In this document: positions 20,246-32,561 of the stretch, piece by piece
Layout of the letters: each line of letters starts with the position of its first letter
Numbering within the stretch: position 1 is the first letter of the stretch
Origin: Seiridium cupressi
Lineage: Eukaryota > Ascomycota > Sordariomycetes > Amphisphaeriales > Sporocadaceae
Direction of reading: 5' to 3'
DNA: 64,000 bases
Assembly: GCA_036674765.1 (NCBI GenBank)
Contig: JARVKI010000018.1
Span: 310,001 to 374,000 of the forward strand
Notes under the pieces: model-generated
Databases searched by the model: none
Told to the model about the DNA's origin: nothing
What the model saw: the letters and a program-made list of their open reading frames with translations, nothing else
Translations under genes and position numbers: made by a program

Positions 20246-22001
20246 CTACTCTTTAAGTTTGGCATTAGGAAAATACATCTTCTGGCTTAATAGCATCCGT
20301 TCGCGGGGCACTACGTCCACCCTCTGCGCCCAGTGCGATACCCGCACTGATTTGACGTGTGAACATACAAACTCCGGGTGTGGTACTTCACCCGGCTCCT
20401 CCAGTTCGGCGGTCCCAACGCTAACCTCTACGAGGCGTGGGAGCATCTGGCAGAAGGCAGCGAGATGGGATTGACGCACGCTTTCATAGTACCCGGGTGC
20501 AGTGTAGTAAGACCTCGAGACGAACATCGAGAGGCCCAACCACAATGTCTCCAAAGCTGGGAGCCCCTTGGCGACGGACTGGTATAGATCGAGATCCAGA
20601 ACGTCGAGGAAGTTGGGCGCCACACTGATACAGAATAGCTTCAGCTTTGGCAGTGGTAGAAGCATCTTGGTGGCCGCCCTGAGATCCTCGGGTGTTATCA
20701 TCGGACTAGGATTTCACCTGTAGTGAGACTCCTGGCCGCCCACCAGTGACAGTTCCCTCAGGTTTCGCAGTCGACAGCTGCGTTTTACTGCAGACACGAC
20801 CTCCAATAGCATTCTGCCGTTGGTTGAATTAGGAAATTTGATATTCAGGAGAGATAGCGCCGGATTGTCAAGTCTCTTGAAGAAAGCAGCGGGGGATCGC
20901 CTTGGAGGCCTGCTCAGATTGTCGGAAACCTCGCGGTTTTCGCAAACCCATGTACGATTGACTTTGTCGTTACAAATGTCACAATGCCAGATATCGGTTG
21001 AATAGTGTAGGATATTCAACCAAAGCGTCTTGAGAGCGGGTAGATACTTCCCTTCCAGAGCCTCAATCTCGGGTGTACACCAGTCACTTTTGAGGCCAAT
21101 GGTCAGGTGTTCCAAGGTAGACTTCTGGAGAACATCAAACCGGACTGGAAAATTTTCCAATCTGGCTGGAAGATCCCCTCCGGGATACGCCTTAGGGTCA
21201 AGTCGTACATGTTTGAGATGTGACTGTTGGATCAATTTTCTGGGTAGATAGCCAACCTCGCCGTCCCGCACGAAGATATATTCAAGATTGGGAGTATCCT
21301 GGAACCCACTCACTACAACAACAGGGTTAGTTAGTCGTTATTCCAGTATGGTCAGTAGATTGCCAATGGTTTTGCTGCTCAAAAGGTTGAAAGGCAGGGA
21401 ATAAACCCGAAATTTGCTTACAAACCCTGCGTACCACACTATCCCACTGTCTATCTTCGAAGTATTTGATATAGATCTTTGTCAAATGCAACCCCAAAAT
21501 CCCAATCAGCGGTATGAGAAGCCTTTCGAAGATTTTGTTGATGCGGAGGCGGCGGAGATTGCAGAAAAGTTCCGACGGTGGCCGCACCTCAGCAATTTCC
21601 TCCCACAACTCCTCCCATGACTTCTTGTACGTTTTCTCGATATTTTTCTTCTTCCTGCTTCTCGAGAACCCGCGAGGCAGCGGCATGGTTACATTTGCTT
21701 GTCCCGAACCCAGCCTAATATAGCGAACCTTGAAGGTGTACAAGTCGAGGCGCACGAGGTCTTCTCTTCCGAGTGGCCGCTTGTCAAAGTCCAGAGGAAG
21801 GCAACATACCAGCCTTTCGAAGGAACTTAATGTCCCCCAAAGTTTATCCGTTGCAGTTTGAAAGCGGGCCCGGGAGCTCCGGGCAAGTCGTGCCAGATCT
21901 TGAGGCTCGAGATGCTCAAAGATCAAGTACTTAATATCATCAATATACCACGCTGGGATGCATCTTGATTGTCTTTGGCGCAGGCACCCCCACATATTCA
22001 C
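20246..22001 (-). CDS. F-box/LRR-like protein with an in-frame TGA
   Basis: Exon 1 is 22001-21422 and the next exon starts at 21312; the intron 21313-21421 has GTAAGC, an ACTAAC branch-like site and TGTAG. Near the N-terminus, IPAWYIDDIKYLIFEHLEPQDLARLARSS is split here only for description and looks like an F-box-like start. Leucine-rich segments follow (LEHLTIGL, LPALKTLWLN, LRELSLVGG, LPKLKLFCISV). In this frame TGA at 20716-20714 ends the protein at 392 aa, yet the same frame continues with protein-like sequence to 20246. Either the stop is a nonsense mutation, or a 45-nt intron (20750-20706, donor GTCACT, acceptor CTAG) removes it in frame, giving about 528 aa. F-box proteins act as substrate adaptors of SCF ubiquitin ligases. 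Confidence 0.6.
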
Positions 22002-23625
22002 AACTCGAGTTGCGTGTTATATAGATCAATAGATGGATGGATGAGTCATTTCGTGACTCTTTGTCGTGTGTATCAGTCATGCTGCGCCGCAATTTACAGT
22101 GCGAATTTAGCGATCCACTTACCTAGTCTGGGGCGCTGAATATCGTATTCTTGATGAATGTCTTGACTAAATATTAGCGAGCCAGTTATAGGTGTTTTTG
22201 CATAAGAAATAAACGAATGCTCCTACCATGTCTCAAACAGAGCACGCCGAAGATCCTCGGCTCTCCATTACAAATCTCGTTGATCCTCGTCAATCAAATG
22301 ATTCATTTCAGCATTCCTAAGCCCTTGCTCTCATTAGTGTCTCATATAACCTAAGTGGATCAGTCGGAGATAGTCCCTGGTAACATGTAAATTTTCCCAT
22401 AGAGTCATGGGTCTATATTGATCGCCATATATAATATTTGGAGATGCGGTACTAGTCATCACGGATAAGCAAGTACCAATGCGACTTTGATTTTCGTGGA
22501 GTAGTCCCTGGGCCATGGGTCGGTAGATAATCACTCAGCCAAACAGAAACGAGAAGTGATTCTACCAGTTATCGGCCTAAAAACATAAGTTCCATACCTT
22601 TCTGCTCTCTCTATTTAATAGTAAGACATCCAGCTTCTTTCTATTCTTTAATCTTTAAGTCATCTAACAGCAAAGGGTCATAATATCATAGATGTTAGAA
22701 GTCTCTCCGTACCGATCTCACTCTACGCTCTCTATACCGCTCCATGTTCAAGCTAACGGATGGACTCATCAAAATATTATTACCACTAGAAAATTAACTT
22801 GATTCCAAGTTGCAGGTCCATTAAGTATTTCGCATTGAAAAAGCGCAGCAAGGCTTCTGTGAGCGTGAATTCGCCGGCTCGTCCAACAATGAAGAGGGTT
22901 GCTAGGAATAAATTTCTTTATCGGAAACTCTAGACTCGTAGAAAGGTAATTGAGGGCATCCTTCCACCCTCTTTAATGTTTCCTGTTAATGAAGGAGGAG
23001 GAAGCCACAGACGTACGCGGCCTGAGAAGATTGACTTCGGCAGCTGATCCAGGAGACGATATATTTCACCGAGTTTACAACTAATACGCGTGCGAAATCT
23101 TGATTTGTGCAACTTCGCCTGCGTGCACTTGGGCTCAATTGATTATTATAGCGGAGTAAGATTTGGAACATCCAGATCAGCTCTGTGCGTTGCACCCTCG
23201 AAACTAGCATGCCAGCTTCAGTGCCCAACTTGTCACATCATACATGGTTCGACATCTTCTGCACAACTGTGGTCCCACCATACAAGCCGGGCGTCAGGAG
23301 CTTGCAGGGTATTATGCAGTCAAGCTCGTTTCGTGGAGTGGCGCGACCAAAAGCAGATAGCCCCCTGTCATTATGGCATTTCAGCCTCACTCTGATGCGA
23401 CTGTGCCGCAGAACCACACAAGCCATTTTCCAGTTCGACGATTGTAAACCAAGGAAATGCGGGAACTTTTGGCCCTGGTCTGAAGCAAATCATATGATCC
23501 CCCTCACCGACCAGCTGCTTAAGTTGAGGAATGCCCAGTCCTATCATTCGGGTGCTCTCTATTTGTATGTCACACAACATTCACTATACTACTGTCATAA
23601 TTTTCTCGGACAACTATCCTTCACC
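22002..23625. other. AT-rich intergenic region, nothing recognised
   Basis: About 1.6 kb between two divergent genes. It is AT-rich with many short, stop-ridden frames. A frame open upstream of the secreted protein (23185-23625) lacks protein-like composition and is taken as leader. No RNA gene or repeat recognised. Confidence 0.5.
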
Positions 23626-24301
23626 ATGCTTAAAGGACTGATCCTCCTCTTCGGCTTGGCATCCAGCCTTGTCAGTGCGGCGCCAGAATATGTATCCCTG
23701 AACGGCGAGATCGACAGCCAAGTCGTCGAAGATTTGACTCGCACGGGCTCGACGTCCGACAACGCCTGTTGGGTGAAAGAACTCCCAGCGCGCGCTCCGA
23801 CATTCCAACACCCGAGGCCCGACGTCTGCGTCGCCATCGCCGCCTTTAAGCAGGTGAAGATCTGGCGCACCGCAACCTGCAGCAATGGCACCGAGGCTCT
23901 GCTGGCCCGCTACGACGCCCCAGGCTGCGTCGGCGAGCCGGTATTACTCGAGACTGTGAGCGATGATATGATAAAGACGTGCTTGAGTATGCCTTCGCGC
24001 GTAGATGGCAGTTACGCATTTTGGTGCGAGGGCGCGTTTGAGGAACCGCCTGCGAAGACACCGTCTACGCAGCCCGGCAAGTCTAACAACGGCGGGGGTT
24101 TCTGGGGTTTGATCGGGATCTTGCTCCTGATCTTTGCTACCATGTTGCTCATTGCCATCATCAAGTTGGTGTCATTCATCTCGCGCGCGACTCAAGCTGG
24201 AAATAAGTTCTTGGTGAGTGTTACGACTGACACTTGACGAACAGACGGCTAATATGACCTAGGGTATCTTTGGACAGAGAGACGGCGCCATCGCATTGTA
24301 G
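23626..24301 (+). CDS. Small secretory-pathway protein with one C-terminal membrane span, unrecognised
   Basis: Two exons, 23626-24213 and 24263-24301. The intron 24214-24262 has GTGAGT and CTAG ends and gives the C-terminus GIFGQRDGAIAL, for 208 aa. The start was chosen at ATG 23626 because it opens a classic signal peptide (MLKGLILLFGLASSLVSAAP). The lumenal/extracellular part has six cysteines (in CWV, DVCV, TCS, GCV, TCL and WCE) and one NGT glycosylation site. It ends in a Pro/Ser/Gly linker, then a hydrophobic span (WGLIGILLLIFATMLLIAII) and a short cytosolic tail. I do not recognise the family; the layout suits a small type I membrane protein. Confidence 0.7.
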
Positions 24302-25321
24302 AATGACCATTCTAGGTTTCGATGGTTAAATGACCTGAACCGTCCACTAGCTGTAATTGAGGGAAGTGGTCTGTCAAAAGATCATGAGCGAGGGGTGTTG
24401 CAGGGCTGATCATGTATGGCCTTATCTGTGTTTGACCTGTTTGGTTCAGCTTGGATGAATTATGAAATGTAGTTGGATTAATGGTTCATATGATTTACGC
24501 AATTCGAACTAGGCACAGTGATTAGGGGAGTTTATGTTACTTAGCAATTGAACCCATGTCATGATCCACAACTTGCTTGTTACTGAATTGTATGGAGCTG
24601 TTGTTCACAGCCTTTGAGTCTGGAGGCCTTATCTGAGAAGACTAAGGTACCGACTGGGCGTGCACGGTGCTGGAGGATCGACCGACTAATCCACGTAACA
24701 CTGTACCACTCGAATAAACGGAGGACCTGTATCTGATTCCACTGCAAGAACGAAAGCGATTGTTTGGAAAGAGGCGCGCGCTGCTTGAAGCAGAGGGACC
24801 CGAAAAAACTAAGCGCGTCGCCAGACCACGATGATCCCCAGCCAGTCATGCCCCCTGCCTCAAGCAAGTGTGCGACAAAGCGGTAAGCACGGGCCACCTC
24901 AGGCGCCTTCTTTTGGTTGGCTCATGGGGTTCGACAGCAGCATCCAGAATTAGCATTTCTTTGTTTCGTGCTTCAGTGCGGCTCAACGGTGTCCAAAGAA
25001 TCGATATGGGTCTTTGTCGACGTGTAGAACATAAAGCAATGATTCCCTCAAGACTGCAGAGGTCGAACTCAAATAGTAGCTCGTGTTTCCTGTTGCCATC
25101 CAGTGTCATTTCCTAGTCATTCGAGAGACATTTCCTACAATCTTTCTTTTCATCATCGCTCTTATACAATCACAATCCCAAAGGACGACGCTGGAAGTCA
25201 CTCACTATACCACTTTTTAATCATCACTCTCTGAACATCACACCAGGGGTATAAAAATAATCAACCCCCTACACCCAAACCTTTCCCACAATCGCTTAGA
25301 TATCAAGACTTCCACATCACA
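24302..25321. other. Intergenic, nothing recognised
   Basis: Spacer and promoter of the gene at 25322. Short ORFs here have no protein-like character. A TATA-like box at its right end is listed separately. Confidence 0.5.
25250..25259 (+). promoter_or_regulatory. TATA-like box
   Basis: TATAAAAATA about 72 bp upstream of the ATG at 25322, preceded by GGGG. Sequence and distance only. Confidence 0.4.
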
Positions 25322-25921
25322 ATGGGTTTCATCACTGCACGCAAGCTCATCGCCAGAGCCGGCAAAGGCGCTGCTACCAAACAGATCGGCCTGTACGAGA
25401 ACGTCGCGCGCTGGATCGCCCGAGGCATCCAGCTGATCTTCGCGCTTATCGTCGTGGGCCTCTATGGCCACCGAGTAGACCAGGACCGCAAGGCCGGCAA
25501 CACCCAGTCCGCCGCTTGGATGTACGCCACCGTCGTGGCTAGCATGTCATGCATCACCTGCGTCATCTACTCCATCCCATTCGCGCCAGTGCACCGGCTG
25601 TGGGTCGTGGACTCGGTGCTTTCCGTCCTCTGGCTCGCCGTTTTTGGCGTGTTTGCCAATATCTTCCTGAAGCTCGAGGGCGGCACCGAATATGAGGGCA
25701 CTAGTGTTAGGATCATGAAGGTCGCCGTGTGGCTCGATCTAGTCAACTGTCTCCTCTGGCTCGCCACCTGCGCATACGGTGTGTTCCGGACCTTCCTGGG
25801 CAAGAAGGCCAAGCATTTCGAGAACAAGATTGACAATAAGTTCGGCGAGTTTGAGGATAAGGCAATGCACAAGGTCACCGAGCGTCTACCCCCCGGTATG
25901 ATGCCTGCGCATTTCCCTTAA
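25322..25921 (+). CDS. Four-span membrane protein, MARVEL-like
   Basis: A single exon of 199 aa; the ATG follows an A/C-rich leader (ATCACAATGG). Four hydrophobic segments are visible: IQLIFALIVVGLYG, a second near WMYATVVASMSCITCVIY, a third at LSVLWLAVFGVFANIFL, and a fourth at VAVWLDLVNCLLWLATCAYG. The basic N-terminus and the hydrophilic, charged C-terminal tail (KHFENKIDNKFGEFEDKA) are probably cytosolic. The WxDxxNxxLW pattern before the fourth span and the overall layout match fungal MARVEL-domain proteins, which sit in plasma or vesicle membranes; their molecular role is mostly unknown. Confidence 0.75.
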   Translation: MGFITARKLIARAGKGAATKQIGLYENVARWIARGIQLIFALIVVGLYGHRVDQDRKAGNTQSAAWMYATVVASMSCITCVIYSIPFAPVHRLWVVDSVLSVLWLAVFGVFANIFLKLEGGTEYEGTSVRIMKVAVWLDLVNCLLWLATCAYGVFRTFLGKKAKHFENKIDNKFGEFEDKAMHKVTERLPPGMMPAHFP

Positions 25922-26480
25922 ATATCTGGTGACGGAGCATTATTATATAATCATATTTGTCTGTATCATATCTTGAGCTGGTGTCATGGTGTTATGGAAT
26001 ATAGACTTGAGCATGACTTACACAATTGGATTTTCCTCCCCCAAGTTCTACAGCTGCTTGGTGCCGAATTATGTTCAACTTTCACTGCCACGTGATTATC
26101 CCAGGACCTCTTGCGCCCTGGGCAGGGAACCACCACCCTCGGGACATTTGTGGCGTTCAGGTCGACTCGATGTAACGATGAAACTTTTCGCAGGAAACCC
26201 CTTGACACCTATTTGTAACGTTTGGTATTGAATTAGGTTTAGATGTTGATTATCCTCTGCCCTTCTCCCAGGTGGACCGTCCCGGGTATCATTCAGTCAT
26301 TCCACGATCCGACTCGTTCCTAAGGTCTATGTCAAAACCACGAGTTAGGCTGTCCAACCATATATATACCAGCCCTATTCTCAGCCATCCAACTCTAGCA
26401 GTTCAAACGCCTCATACCCGGGAAACAATGTGTATATACATGTGAAATGCAATAATGTAACAGCGTTCGTAGCTTGCAGT
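25922..26480. other. Convergent 3' flank, nothing recognised
   Basis: 3' flanks of the MARVEL-like gene (plus) and the glycosyltransferase (minus). No ORF or RNA supported. Confidence 0.5.
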
Positions 26481-27960
26481 TTATTCTGCTGCCACGACTG
26501 GTACTGGCGGTGAATGGCATCCTTCGGTCAGCTTCTTCGCTAGAGCGTAGTTGACGCCGGATAATACATTCTCTCTGTAGTCTCCAACGATAGTCCAGGG
26601 GGCGTAGTGGCATTGCTTGCGTGCCTGATCCCATGTCCAGGCCAAGCAGTCAGCCGAGTGTGCTCCGCATATCCTGACACACTCTTCCACAGTTTCGGTG
26701 TTCTCTACCGTTGTACTATGCTCGTCGAGACGGCCGACGAAATCTTGGTTCACTCGAATCGGCTCAGCAACAAAGGCATCGAAGTCGGCGGCACCATATA
26801 TCCTTCCCAACTGCCTCCAGAAAATAGGCTCTTTTGCGCCCTTGAAATGTTGGTTGGTTTCCTCCATCCGGTTGTCGCTACCCAAACCATGGAATGACAT
26901 CAGTGGCAGACAGAAGCGATCCGCCCACATCCTCGTCATACTGGGAGGTTCTCCGTTGAAAAGACGAGCGTAGTCCTCATCAAGATAGACACCAATTTTC
27001 ATAAGCGTAGTCGATAGAAGCTTATCGCCCCATGTGGTAGAGATCGACTCTATGTGCGCTTCAGTGACGAGGTCGGGGTGGCCGTCGAAGAGTTTGGCCA
27101 TGGCGGCGCCGGATATCACAGAAGACGAGCCACCATGTGCAAAACGTCCCAGGAAGTCACCGACGGGATTTCCAATGTATTGTGGGCTCGCGTAGTTCAA
27201 GTGGCCCAGGGCTAAGGCTAGCGAAGACTTGATCACGTAGGTATCGTCATCAGACATGACGTACCACTTCTTCTTGGGCAAATTCGTCCAGGCATACTGC
27301 AGGCCTGAGATGAACTAGATGGAACCAAGTTAACATAATGTCCAGGATTGAGATGGCTATCAGATGTCTCCTTACCTTCATGGCATCCAATTCCCAACCG
27401 TTGCCTTTAGCCAATGTATCGGCCATGAAGTAATCCTCGGCCTCTATTGCGTCGGCAAGGAGTTCGTATTTCATTAACCTTTCGTTCTTTGAATGGCCTG
27501 GCAGCTTGTTGTTCTCCATCATCCAGCCAATTATGTCGACGGTTGGAACGAGTTTTCCGGCTGCGGTTTTGAATGGGGTTTTCTCGTTGACTGGGGAGTC
27601 CTGCACGATGAGGACGTTGTTGTCAAAGGTTTCGTTTCCTAACGCAGCCAACACGTCCGGCACTCGATTCCTCGTGCCGAATCCTGTCTTGAGGACAATT
27701 GCGATATCCTGCGCCGGATCTATCGGGTATCTCTGCTCCTTAAAGAGCCACTTGTCGTTGGGGTGCATGTGTTGAACATAGTCAGATGCTATGGTGGTCT
27801 GCCACCGCAGTGCTGACCGGAGTGTACTGTCGTAAGGCGAGAGGATGTAAATGGCGAAGAAGAGGCCAAATATTGTGAGAAGGATGACACGAGACCGTGA
27901 GAGTCGTGCGAAGCAGAAGTTTCGCATCCTCGTGCCCTTATCCATGGCTTCAAGTCCCAT
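26481..27960 (-). CDS. Type II membrane glycosyltransferase, GT31/fringe-like, with C-terminal Cys domain
   Basis: Two exons, 27960-27376 and 27314-26481, joined across a 61-nt intron (GTAAGG...CTAG) in phase 0 (DAMK/FISGLQ); 472 aa. A short basic cytosolic tail precedes a membrane anchor at about residues 24-40 (RVILLTIFGLFFAIYIL), so the enzyme should face the Golgi lumen. The DxD-type metal/nucleotide-sugar motif is SDDDTYV (about 216-222), preceded by KKKWYVM, as in galactosyltransferase/fringe-like GT31 enzymes. The last 80 residues contain cysteines in TVEECVRICGAHSADCLAW and QCHYAPW, the pattern of a PAN/apple domain, as seen in related fungal proteins. The donor sugar cannot be deduced. 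The ATG at 27945 or 27927 could be used instead. Confidence 0.82.
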
Positions 27961-29744
27961 GGTGGTTTGTTGAGAGGCAGAGGAGTACGATGGGTGAGGG
28001 ACGAAGGCGATCGCTGACCGTGGGGGGTGTCTTGGTGCTTCCTTCGCGTTGGTTCATGTGCGGCTGGGACCCGGTTTAAGAGAGAACCTTGCAACGATGG
28101 AGACTCGGCGCCAGCAGCAAGCAAGTGCAGCTGAAACCAACAAAAAATAAGGAATTGAAACGAGTGACTGGAAGGGAGAGATTGGGACGAGCCAAAGGAC
28201 GAGTTTGTCAGAACATCTGAAGATGCACCGGCAAACAGACTTCTGGCGAGATCCTTCCTTTCTTCAGAACGGGTAGTGAAAAGGAGAAGGGGATCACCAA
28301 TCAAGAATAACAGGGGAGGAATTTGGTAACCTAGGGGCACTTGGCGAGGCTAGACCGAGAGGGAGATTCGAGGCTTGAAAGGCCCTAAGACCCAGCGCTG
28401 ATGACGCCTGACGCCTGGAAATCGACGGTTTCCCGCTGCGGGGCTGGTTAAAATTAGGTCCTGCACCACGTCCACTCGCGCGCCGACCCCCCAATCGCCG
28501 TGTCGCTTCTGCCACCCCCTTGACGCGACAGACTGTCCCTAAATTGGCTTCAAGGCTTCGTATCGCAGCTTGCAGCCTGCGACTGCGACTCTGGAGCTGC
28601 AGCCAACGCCCCAACTGCCGGATACTAGAGGTGGCTAGCCAGCTCCATCATCTGGCTGGCTCAATCAACCGAGATTGCACTCCACCGATCCCCGTCCCTC
28701 GATCGAGTACATAGGAACAGTGATGATTGACACAGGGGAAGTGTCCCGCGGGCAATAGCGGGCTGGCCGCTGGTCGGTTCTACGACGGATCCGTACACGT
28801 ACAATCGACGCGATTCACATTTCAATCATCATATCAAGGCAGGTTATTGGGTGGTACACGCCAGGGTATCCCAAAAATAAGCATAGTATGCTTATTCACA
28901 TGGCCGAATCGTAGCACTTACCTATATGAGCTCACTGGAGTTGGGCCGAGCCTTCATCTGCCTCATATCCGATAGTGGCTATTTTGGCAGGTGCTTACGC
29001 AAGCCGCGGCCGTCTGCGACGGATATAAATTCAGATGGACACCTGCCAGAGTCCGCTGGGACCCCTTGGGGCAAGATGGGCAAGATTGGAAGCGAACCAT
29101 CGGTACTCTCGGGCATTTTTAGACAACAGGTTCCGCACGCCTTGGGGCTCCAATGGCGCCTCAGGTAATTTCTATGGGCCACGGGCTATCTGTCTGGTGC
29201 ATCAAGTGGGCCTGGATCGAGACCTCTCACTAACCAGAGTAATGCAACTGTGGGGAGGTCACGTGGATGGTGGGGTAAGTCGCCATTTCAGCCAGACTAG
29301 CAGCATCAGATTGGATAGCTTCAGTTCACCGCGCCTGTTCATCACTCGTTCGTTGTCGTGTGGTTGGACCAGACCACTCGTAACCGTCAAGAACGTTGAC
29401 GTAGTACTGGGAAGTGGTCAAAATGGAGCTTCCGTCCTCCTAAGGTCACATTGCGAACATTCAACAACGCTATTCTCACCAACCAGTTGGTCGTTTATTC
29501 TGCCCAAAGACGTCTTCCAGCAATGTATGTACGATCTGATCAATGGCCCCCAGATTGAGCCTATTTCTCAACGATGGACACGCATTAACGTAGTCAGCCC
29601 GTCGGCCACTGGTCTCCGAAGGGGATGGGAATCCTTCTGATATTAGTTTTGTTCGTCCTGGCCTACGTGAACTTGAGCCTCTTAATTCATGACTCAAACT
29701 TAATCGAAGCCCCATTGTACATCAATCAATAACCAGTCTTTATC
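27961..29744. other. Divergent intergenic region, nothing recognised
   Basis: About 1.8 kb between the glycosyltransferase and the P450. A 201-codon plus-strand frame at 29035-29640 is open but has no domain, no good start context and skewed composition; I do not call it. The left half is GC-rich and probably includes the glycosyltransferase 5' leader. Confidence 0.45.
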
Positions 29745-31587
29745 ATGCCGTTGCAGGCAGGCCTCTCGGGCCCGGATCTTCGGGCCCTCGTATTGAAAAC
29801 CGTTGCCCTTGTGGCCGCTGCCGGCATTGCGGCCTTCCTCTACCGCCTTTATCAGGTCCGCACAATGTTCAGACGGGCTTTCAAGACCCCCGGAGTTGTA
29901 TGTCACCATATTCTCAATGTCTTCTATTTGCGTCATGTCGAGCCTCCATACTCGTGATCTACTGCTTCGCTTGACATGTTGGGAGCATAACCAGCTATAT
30001 GCCAGTATGATGGAATTTTCACTGATACTTCGTGATACAGTTCGCAATCCCGCATTCCTTCCTCTTCGGACATTTTCCGGTAATCATAAAGATTGCTATC
30101 AAACACAAGATGCCCAAAGATGCCCACGCACAGATTATGCCCCTTCTCCTTGCTCAAGAGTATCCGGAAGCTTTGAAAGCAGGATGCGTATATATGGATG
30201 TTTGGCCGGTGGGGCCTCCCATGCTCGCCGTCTTTCATCCAGATATGATGGCACAGTTCACGCAAGAGCGCAATCAGCTGAAGCATCCTAACATGCACGC
30301 CGAGTTCATGCCCTTTACTGGCTCCAAGGATCTAGCTTGTTCTGAAGGCATGGAATGGAAGACTAACAGAGCTATTTTCAATCCCGGTTTCTCTGCTCGA
30401 AACCTTCTGTCACTTATTCCCGGTTTTATCGAAGAGGCCATGGTGTTTAGGGATCATCTGAAGGAGTTTGCCGATAAAGGCAATGTTATCAACCTCGAAC
30501 ATGCAACAACCAATTTGACCGTCGATATTATAGCGCGCGCAGTGCTGTAGGTTTACCTGTATAAAGTTCCCTGGTAGACACCCAATGCTAATCTCACGCT
30601 AGTGGAGCACGCGTACATGCTCAGAAGAGGCCAGTCAAGTTTGTCACCGCGATGTTGGACCAGATCAAGTTGCTATACTTTGGCTTGGATCTCGGGAAAC
30701 AACTGAACCCCTTCCGCCCCATCCGGCATTTCATTTTAAACCGTAACTTCTACAACGAGATGATACTTTATGTACAACACACAGTACAGAATTACGAGAA
30801 AATCGAGGGCCCGCAGACGATCCTGACCCTAGCTGTGAAATCCTACGTCGAGGAGGTCCAGGACATGTCAGCACGCGGCAATATTCCACCTGAGTTCCTC
30901 GACAGGGTCGTCAACCATATCAAGATGTTTCTGTTCGCAGGACATGACACAACAGCGACGACTCTGGCGTATGCATATTTCGAGTTGTATAGCAACCCGT
31001 CTAAGCTCGCATTGCTGCGTGCTGAGCACGACTCGGTCCTCGGCTCAGATGCATCTCAGGCAGCCTCGCGAATCGCCGATGATCCAGCCTTTTTGAATCA
31101 GATGCCGTATACTCTTGCCGTAGTGAAAGAAACCCTCCGTCTTTGGCCTGTCGTCGGTACTGTGCGGTTGGGCTCGAAAGGTTTCTCACTTCGAAGCCCC
31201 GAAACAGGAGTCTTATACCCCGCAGAGTCTTTCATGCTCTTCGGCTGTTCCGCTGCCGCGCACCGCAATCCGTACTTCTGGCCTGAGCCTGACTCCTTTA
31301 TCCCGGAGCGCTGGACTGTACGCGACGAGAGTGATCCTCTTCATCCGGCCAAGAACGCATTTCGGCCGTGGGAACAGGGACCCCGAAACTGCATCGGACA
31401 GGAACTTGCCAGTCTAGAGTTGAGGCTTATACTGGCACTGACAGTGCGGGAGTTTGATATGGAAGCTAGTTTCGCGGAGACCGCAGAGACATTCCTGGGC
31501 AGGAAACACTATCAAGTCCAGCCTCCCGAGGGTATCACGGCCCATCCGAAGGGTGGTATGCCGGTCAGGGTGAGGATGAGATCTTGA
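29745..31587 (+). CDS. Cytochrome P450 monooxygenase
   Basis: Three exons: 29745-29897, 30041-30546 and 30603-31587 (introns of 143 and 56 nt), giving 547 aa. The N-terminal anchor is about residues 16-34 (VLKTVALVAAAGIAAFLYR). P450 signatures are complete: I-helix AGHDTTATT (about 332-340), K-helix ETLR (396-399), PERW, and heme-binding FRPWEQGPRNCIGQEL with Cys at about 483. The WEQGPRNCIGQELA form of the heme loop is typical of fungal P450s related to those of polyketide/sterigmatocystin-type tailoring, but no synthase gene is in the window, so the substrate is unknown. It is expected in the ER membrane with a P450 reductase encoded elsewhere. The first intron is unusually long for this window. 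Confidence 0.92.
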
Positions 31588-32072
31588 GAGCATGGCACGA
31601 AGTCCTCCGTGATTCGCCCAGAGAGCAGTCATAATGAGGGAGGAAATCAACCAGCAAAGAGCCATATGAAAAGCAACAAGCAGGATAGCAGCTTGCCGCT
31701 ACGGGGAGACCCTAAGACGTAAGAGGGAGACAGAAGACAAACTTTAGGTAAGGTGACAAAAGACATATCCAGATGACAGACAGGATCAAACTAGGAAAGA
31801 AGCAGAAGGAACGCCAAATGACAGAAAGTATCACCCACTTATCAAGGCATATCAATCCAGATGTGTCAGTCCACCCGATTTATATCCAAACCTTGGCTTC
31901 GGCCACCCGCATCCAGGAAACCCCCGGACCAACCCAAAATGACTCGGAAAACCACCTCAACCCTACACATACTCTACAGTTGCCATATTCATCTCCCAAA
32001 GTCCCATCCAGCCTCCATACATGACATCAACTAACTACACCACACCTCAACGGCGTCAATTATTCGCACAAG
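31588..32072. other. 3' flank of the P450, nothing recognised
   Basis: A/C-rich spacer to the tRNA-Lys gene; no gene recognised. Confidence 0.5.
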
Positions 32073-32145
32073 GCCTGGTTAGCTCAATCGGTAGAGCGTG
32101 AGACTCTTAATCTCAAGGCTGCGGGTTCGACCCCCGCATTGGGCT
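32073..32145 (+). tRNA. tRNA-Lys(CTT)
   Basis: The 73-nt sequence folds completely: acceptor GCCTGGT with ATTGGGC, D-arm GCTC...GAGC, anticodon stem TGAGA/TCTCA with loop CTCTTAA (anticodon CTT), and T-arm GCGGG-TTCGACC-CCCGC. A box TTAGCTCAATCGG and B box GGTTCGACCCC are canonical. No intron. It is followed by a T-rich stretch (about 32187-32201) that could terminate pol III. Confidence 0.95.
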
Positions 32146-32561
32146 CAATTCCTGATGCGTCTCAGATCACTGAGATATATCGCCTCTTTTTTTGGTTTTT
32201 TTCATTGCTGGATGAGAGCGCAGACGGAGCGGATCCGAGGGGCGGAAAGTGGGGCGTCTAAAATTTTAGCCCTGAGCTCCGGTATGAGAGTTAGAACCCA
32301 GTGGCAGGGTCGGGGACGAATGTCGCACCTTTTGCTCTACTCTACGGTTCTTGCGAGCGAAAACTCGGTGCTTGTATCAGTGCGTGTCGTGTAAGTATAT
32401 GAGAACTTCGTATGCAAATGATCGTGATCGTAACCAACACTAGTCCTTCCGCCTTGCAAGTGTCCGAACCAAGTGAAACCCGCCGACAAAAACTAACAGC
32501 TGCATCAGTTGAAGAAGTGGTCGGCCTATATACATGGGCAAAAAGACGGCAAAAAACCAAC

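Noticed and set aside
20706..20717. 12-nt GT...AG tract that exactly removes the stop in the F-box gene
   Set aside because: Far too short for spliceosomal splicing; treated as chance, with a 45-nt intron as the realistic alternative.
29035..29640. 201-codon plus-strand ORF upstream of the P450
   Set aside because: No domain, signal peptide or protein-like conservation pattern; composition typical of chance open frames.
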